Part shown: piece by piece, positions 6,179 to 7,998 of the stretch
How the letters are laid out: every line of letters begins with the position of its first letter
Numbering within the stretch: position 1 is the first letter of the stretch
NCBI GenBank assembly: GCA_044870185.1
Contig: JBIOYL010000058.1
Location: 1-7,998, forward strand
Length of the DNA stretch: 7,998 bases
Direction of reading: 5' to 3'
From: JBIOYL01 sp044870185
Lineage (GTDB): Bacteria; Actinomycetota; CALGFH01
Notes under the pieces: generated by a model
What the model was told of the DNA's origin: nothing
What the model saw: the letters and a program-made list of their open reading frames with translations, nothing else
The model's database searches: none
Translations under genes and position numbers: made by a program

Positions 6179-6598
6179 GTGAGCAGCGACAACTTCACCG
6201 TCCAGATCGGCAACCTCACCAACGACCCGGAGCTCCGCTTCACCAACAACGGTACCGCTGTGGCCAACTTCGGCCTGGCGGTCACCAGTCGCGTCAAGGA
6301 CGGGGATGCCTGGCGCGACGGGGAGACCCACTTTGTCCGCGTCAACGTCTGGCGCGATCAGGCCGAGAACGTCGCCGAGTCGCTTCACAAGGGCCACCGC
6401 GCGGTCGTGGTCGGCCAGCTCAAGGCCCGCAGCTGGGAGACCAGCGAGGGCGACAAGCGCTCGGTGACCGAGATCGACGCCGCCGAGGTCGCCTCGAGCC
6501 TCAGGTGGGCGATCGCCAGCCCGACGAAGGCCACCCGCGCCCGCACCGCCGAGCGCGGCGCCGAGCGCGGCCAGTTCAACGACCCCCCACCCTTCTGA
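6179..6598 (+). CDS. ssb: single-stranded DNA-binding protein
   Basis: This encodes a 139-residue SSB. It begins SSDNFTVQIGNLTNDPELRF, the standard first strands of the OB fold (here QIGNLTNDPELR, 9-20), and continues with TAVANFGLAVTSRV, THFVRVNVWRDQAENVAESLHKGHRAVVVGQL and a TEIDAAEVASSLRWA strand/helix (96-110). The fold ends near residue 110. The tail is short, about 29 residues, and finishes FNDPPPF, keeping the aromatic tip that recruits partner proteins but with a single acidic residue instead of the usual run of aspartates. GTG 6179 was chosen because AAGGAG (6167-6172) is six bases upstream and the product then starts exactly at the OB fold. An in-frame GTG at 6083 would add 32 unrelated residues. 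It is shorter than a typical chromosomal actinobacterial SSB, which fits a mobile-element copy. It would coat single strands made during transfer or replication. Confidence 0.93.
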   Translation: MSSDNFTVQIGNLTNDPELRFTNNGTAVANFGLAVTSRVKDGDAWRDGETHFVRVNVWRDQAENVAESLHKGHRAVVVGQLKARSWETSEGDKRSVTEIDAAEVASSLRWAIASPTKATRARTAERGAERGQFNDPPPF

Positions 6599-6615
6599 GG
6601 ACCTTGTATCTCACT

Positions 6616-6643
6616 GGCGCCCTCGGCTCGGGCCGGGGGCGCC
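6616..6643. terminator. strong GC hairpin between ssb and the convergent oxidoreductase gene
   Basis: Bases 6616-6627 pair with 6632-6643 (outer stem GGCGCCC with GGGCGCC, one G-T pair at 6623/6636) around a TCGG loop. It starts 17 bases after the ssb stop and ends 18 bases before the end of the convergent gene, so it could stop transcription from both sides. There is no T-run, which is common for actinobacterial terminators. A CTTGTAT heptamer flanks it on both sides (6603-6609 and 6646-6652). Confidence 0.65.
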
Positions 6644-6661
6644 GGCTTGTATGGGGGTCGG

Positions 6662-7663
6662 TCATCCCGGCCGTTGCTCTGCGTGCTCGGCCACCTCGAC
6701 CCGCTTGGTCAGCACCACCTTGCCTCGTGCCTGGCGACCAGCAATCGCTTCCAGCGCACCCCGGGCGTCGGCGAACGGGAACGGCTGCACCGGCGGATCG
6801 GCAAGCGCTCGGGCCTGTCGCAACTCCAGCAGCTGCGCCCACAGCGCCGCCACGGTGTCCGGCCGCTGGTCGAAGAACTCCCGGGAGGCCACCCCGACCA
6901 CGGCGGTGTTGCCCAGCAGGAGCCGGTTGACCTTGACGGTGGGGATCTCCCCGGCGGCAAACCCCAGGACCAGCAGCCGCCCCTCCGGCGCCAACGACCG
7001 CAGGCTGTCGGTCATCCGGTCGCCTCCGACCGGGTCGACGACCAGGTCAACCGCCCGGTCCCCCACCAGCTCGCGCACGCCATCCAGCCAGCCGCCGGCC
7101 AGCACGGCATAGTCCGCCCCGCATAGCACCGCGAACTGCTGTTTGGCCTGGTCACCGACGACCGCGATGGTCCGCAGCCCCAGCGCGTGTCCCAGTTGAA
7201 TGGTGGCCGTCCCGACGCCGCCGGCTGCCCCGTGGACCAGCAGGGTTTCGCCTGGTTGGGCGCGGCCGCGTCGGACCAGGGCCAACAGGCCGGTGAGGTA
7301 GTTGAGGGGGGTGGCCGCGCCGGCCTCCAAGCTCAGGTCGTCGGGCAGCGCCAGCACCCGCTCGGGTGGGGCGCTGATGACCTCCTGCCAGCAGCCGGAC
7401 GACACCAGGACGGCGACCCGTTGGCCGGCGGCCAGGCCCAGGTCGGGCCGGGCCGAGCGGACCAGGCCGGCGGCGTCCATGCCCGGGGTGAAGGGCACCG
7501 GCACCTTGAGCTGGTAGGCCCCAGTGGTCTGGAGCAGGTCGGCGAACGACACCCCGGCGGCGACCACGTCGATGACCACCCCGCCGCCGGCCACCGGCTC
7601 CTCGACCTGGGTCCAGTGCACCGCCGCTGGACCGGTGAGGGACACGATCTTGTGGGCGAACAT
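6662..7663 (-). CDS. NADPH:quinone oxidoreductase-like protein (MDR family)
   Basis: This encodes a 333-residue cytosolic enzyme of the medium-chain dehydrogenase/reductase superfamily, quinone reductase branch, which uses NADPH to reduce quinones or enones. The N-terminal catalytic domain holds VVAAGVSFADLLQTTGAYQ (33-51) and PFTPGMDAAGLV (57-68), with the zinc-binding cysteines absent, as in zinc-free quinone reductases. The Rossmann nucleotide-binding loop is HGAAGGVGTATIQLG (144-158), and DLVVDPVGG (206-214) and GRLLVLGFAAG (228-238) follow. The length is normal. ATG at 7663 was chosen because GGGGAGGAG lies three bases upstream; the frame stays open 41 codons more to 7786, but those residues are arginine-rich and unlike the family. 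It runs opposite to the mobile-element operon, is separated from it by a hairpin and has its own upstream regulatory-looking region. It may be host DNA or cargo. The substrate cannot be told from sequence. Confidence 0.9.
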   Translation of the reverse strand: MFAHKIVSLTGPAAVHWTQVEEPVAGGGVVIDVVAAGVSFADLLQTTGAYQLKVPVPFTPGMDAAGLVRSARPDLGLAAGQRVAVLVSSGCWQEVISAPPERVLALPDDLSLEAGAATPLNYLTGLLALVRRGRAQPGETLLVHGAAGGVGTATIQLGHALGLRTIAVVGDQAKQQFAVLCGADYAVLAGGWLDGVRELVGDRAVDLVVDPVGGDRMTDSLRSLAPEGRLLVLGFAAGEIPTVKVNRLLLGNTAVVGVASREFFDQRPDTVAALWAQLLELRQARALADPPVQPFPFADARGALEAIAGRQARGKVVLTKRVEVAEHAEQRPG

Positions 7664-7666
7664 CTG

Positions 7667-7675
7667 CTCCTCCCC
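7667..7675 (-). promoter_or_regulatory. ribosome-binding site fixing the oxidoreductase start
   Basis: On the minus strand GGGGAGGAG is followed by three bases and then ATG (7663-7661). This is a strong Shine-Dalgarno match and is the main reason for rejecting the longer upstream start at 7786. Confidence 0.8.
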
Positions 7676-7752
7676 TCGACGCTGGCCTGACCTTCGGACG
7701 CCGAGCGGCCGCACCGCCTCACGGCGGCGGACCGGAACGGTGGTGGCGAACC

Positions 7753-7855
7753 GTGACCGTCCGATGTCGGCGTGGCTTGGTGCCATACAGATGGCACACC
7801 GTGAGTGTGGCGTACCACCTGGTGCGGATCGTGAGTCGGTACCACGGTGACCGTC
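7753..7855. promoter_or_regulatory. probable regulatory region of the oxidoreductase gene, with several short repeats
   Basis: The 236 bases between the oxidoreductase start and the edge gene hold no credible gene but several ordered repeats. An inverted repeat GTGCCAT / ATGGCAC around ACAG lies at 7780-7797. A direct pair GTGAGT...GTACCAC lies at 7801-7818 and 7831-7845, with five- and two-base spacers. GTGACCGTC occurs at 7753-7761 and 7847-7855, and the latter overlaps an inverted repeat ACGGT-G-ACCGT at 7844-7854. This density suits repressor operators (TetR or MarR type is a guess). No convincing -10/-35 pair could be identified. Confidence 0.45.
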
Positions 7856-7873
7856 GTGTCGTCGCCGAGGCGG

Positions 7874-7896
7874 AAGGCCGCCCGCGGGCCGGCCTT
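7874..7896 (-). terminator. terminator-like hairpin after the edge gene
   Basis: AAGGCCG (7874-7880) pairs perfectly with CGGCCTT (7890-7896) around a nine-base GC loop. On the minus strand it begins four bases past the TGA at 7902-7900, the expected place for a factor-independent terminator, and the descending stem ends in TT. It would insulate the oxidoreductase gene from upstream transcription. Confidence 0.6.
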
Positions 7897-7899
7897 GAG

Positions 7900-7998
7900 T
7901 CAGAAGAGCAGGTCCTCAAAGTCGCGCCTCAGGGCTTGACACACAGAGGAACCGTTCTGATCGCCCCAGCCCAAGCGGCAGGCGCCACACCGGTGCCC
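7900..7998 (-). CDS. C-terminal 32 codons of a gene cut by the window edge
   Basis: The minus-strand frame read from base 7998 is open for 32 codons to TGA at 7902-7900. Its product contains CGAC near the start, a GWGDQNGSSVCQALR segment, and ends RRDFEDLLF, a protein-like mix with an aromatic/acidic C-terminus. About three quarters of third positions are G or C, lower than in the other genes but above chance for a wrong frame. A terminator-like hairpin follows the stop at once, which supports a genuine gene end. The three cysteines could bind metal. The family cannot be recognised from this fragment. It would be transcribed in the same direction as the oxidoreductase gene but is probably a separate unit. 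Confidence 0.42.
   Translation of the reverse strand, partial: GHRCGACRLGWGDQNGSSVCQALRRDFEDLLF

Noticed and set aside
317..6231. GACCCGGA octamers (317-324, 4961-4968, 6224-6231), like TraB recognition sites of Streptomyces plasmids
   Set aside because: They are single, widely spaced and mostly coding for Asp-Pro-Glu; no cluster and no TraB-type gene is present here.
7664..7786. 41-codon N-terminal extension of the oxidoreductase
   Set aside because: The extra residues are arginine-rich and non-family-like, and the strong ribosome-binding site sits directly before ATG 7663.
7936..7964. TTGACA at 7936-7941 as a plus-strand promoter
   Set aside because: No acceptable -10 lies 16-18 bases downstream, and the hexamer falls inside the probable minus-strand gene end.
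1..7998. tRNA, rRNA, CRISPR array, insertion-sequence ends or att sites
   Set aside because: I looked for cloverleaf-like ends, regularly spaced repeats, transposase motifs and long terminal repeats, and saw none.

Overview
The window is very GC-rich DNA with strong G/C bias at third codon positions, abundant GTG starts and start/stop overlaps. A WhiB-type protein and a DUF2637 protein, both actinobacterial hallmarks, place it in an actinomycete. The left 6.6 kb reads as part of a mobile element (an integrative and conjugative element or a conjugative plasmid). The right 1.4 kb looks like ordinary chromosomal or cargo DNA.

Layout, left to right. Positions 101-6598 hold one tightly packed rightward gene cluster: a small basic protein; a WhiB-like iron-sulfur protein with an extra C-terminal C/H zinc-finger-like motif; a VirD4/TraG-type coupling ATPase; a small gene readable only by joining three frames (three one-base losses that together restore the frame); a DUF2637 four-helix membrane protein with a C-terminal helix-turn-helix; a primase-polymerase (Prim-Pol) protein; two unknown proteins (one rich in histidine, one with a CxCxxC motif); and a single-stranded DNA-binding protein. 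The first six are joined by 1-8 base overlaps and are probably translationally coupled. A 111-base gap precedes the two unknowns and a 79-base gap precedes ssb. A 12-bp hairpin follows ssb.

Facing this cluster on the minus strand is a quinone oxidoreductase-like gene (medium-chain dehydrogenase/reductase family), with a regulatory-looking upstream region full of short inverted and direct repeats. At the right edge, the last 32 codons of another minus-strand gene appear to end at 7900 and are followed at once by a terminator-like hairpin.

How the genes may work together (inference): the coupling ATPase would bring DNA to a transfer channel, the DUF2637 protein would act at the membrane in spread or transfer, Prim-Pol and SSB would make and protect DNA during replication or after transfer, and the WhiB-like and helix-turn-helix proteins would control the cluster. 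No relaxase, VirB4-type ATPase, integrase, att site, tRNA or CRISPR array is visible. If this is a complete element, those parts lie outside the window, most likely to the left.
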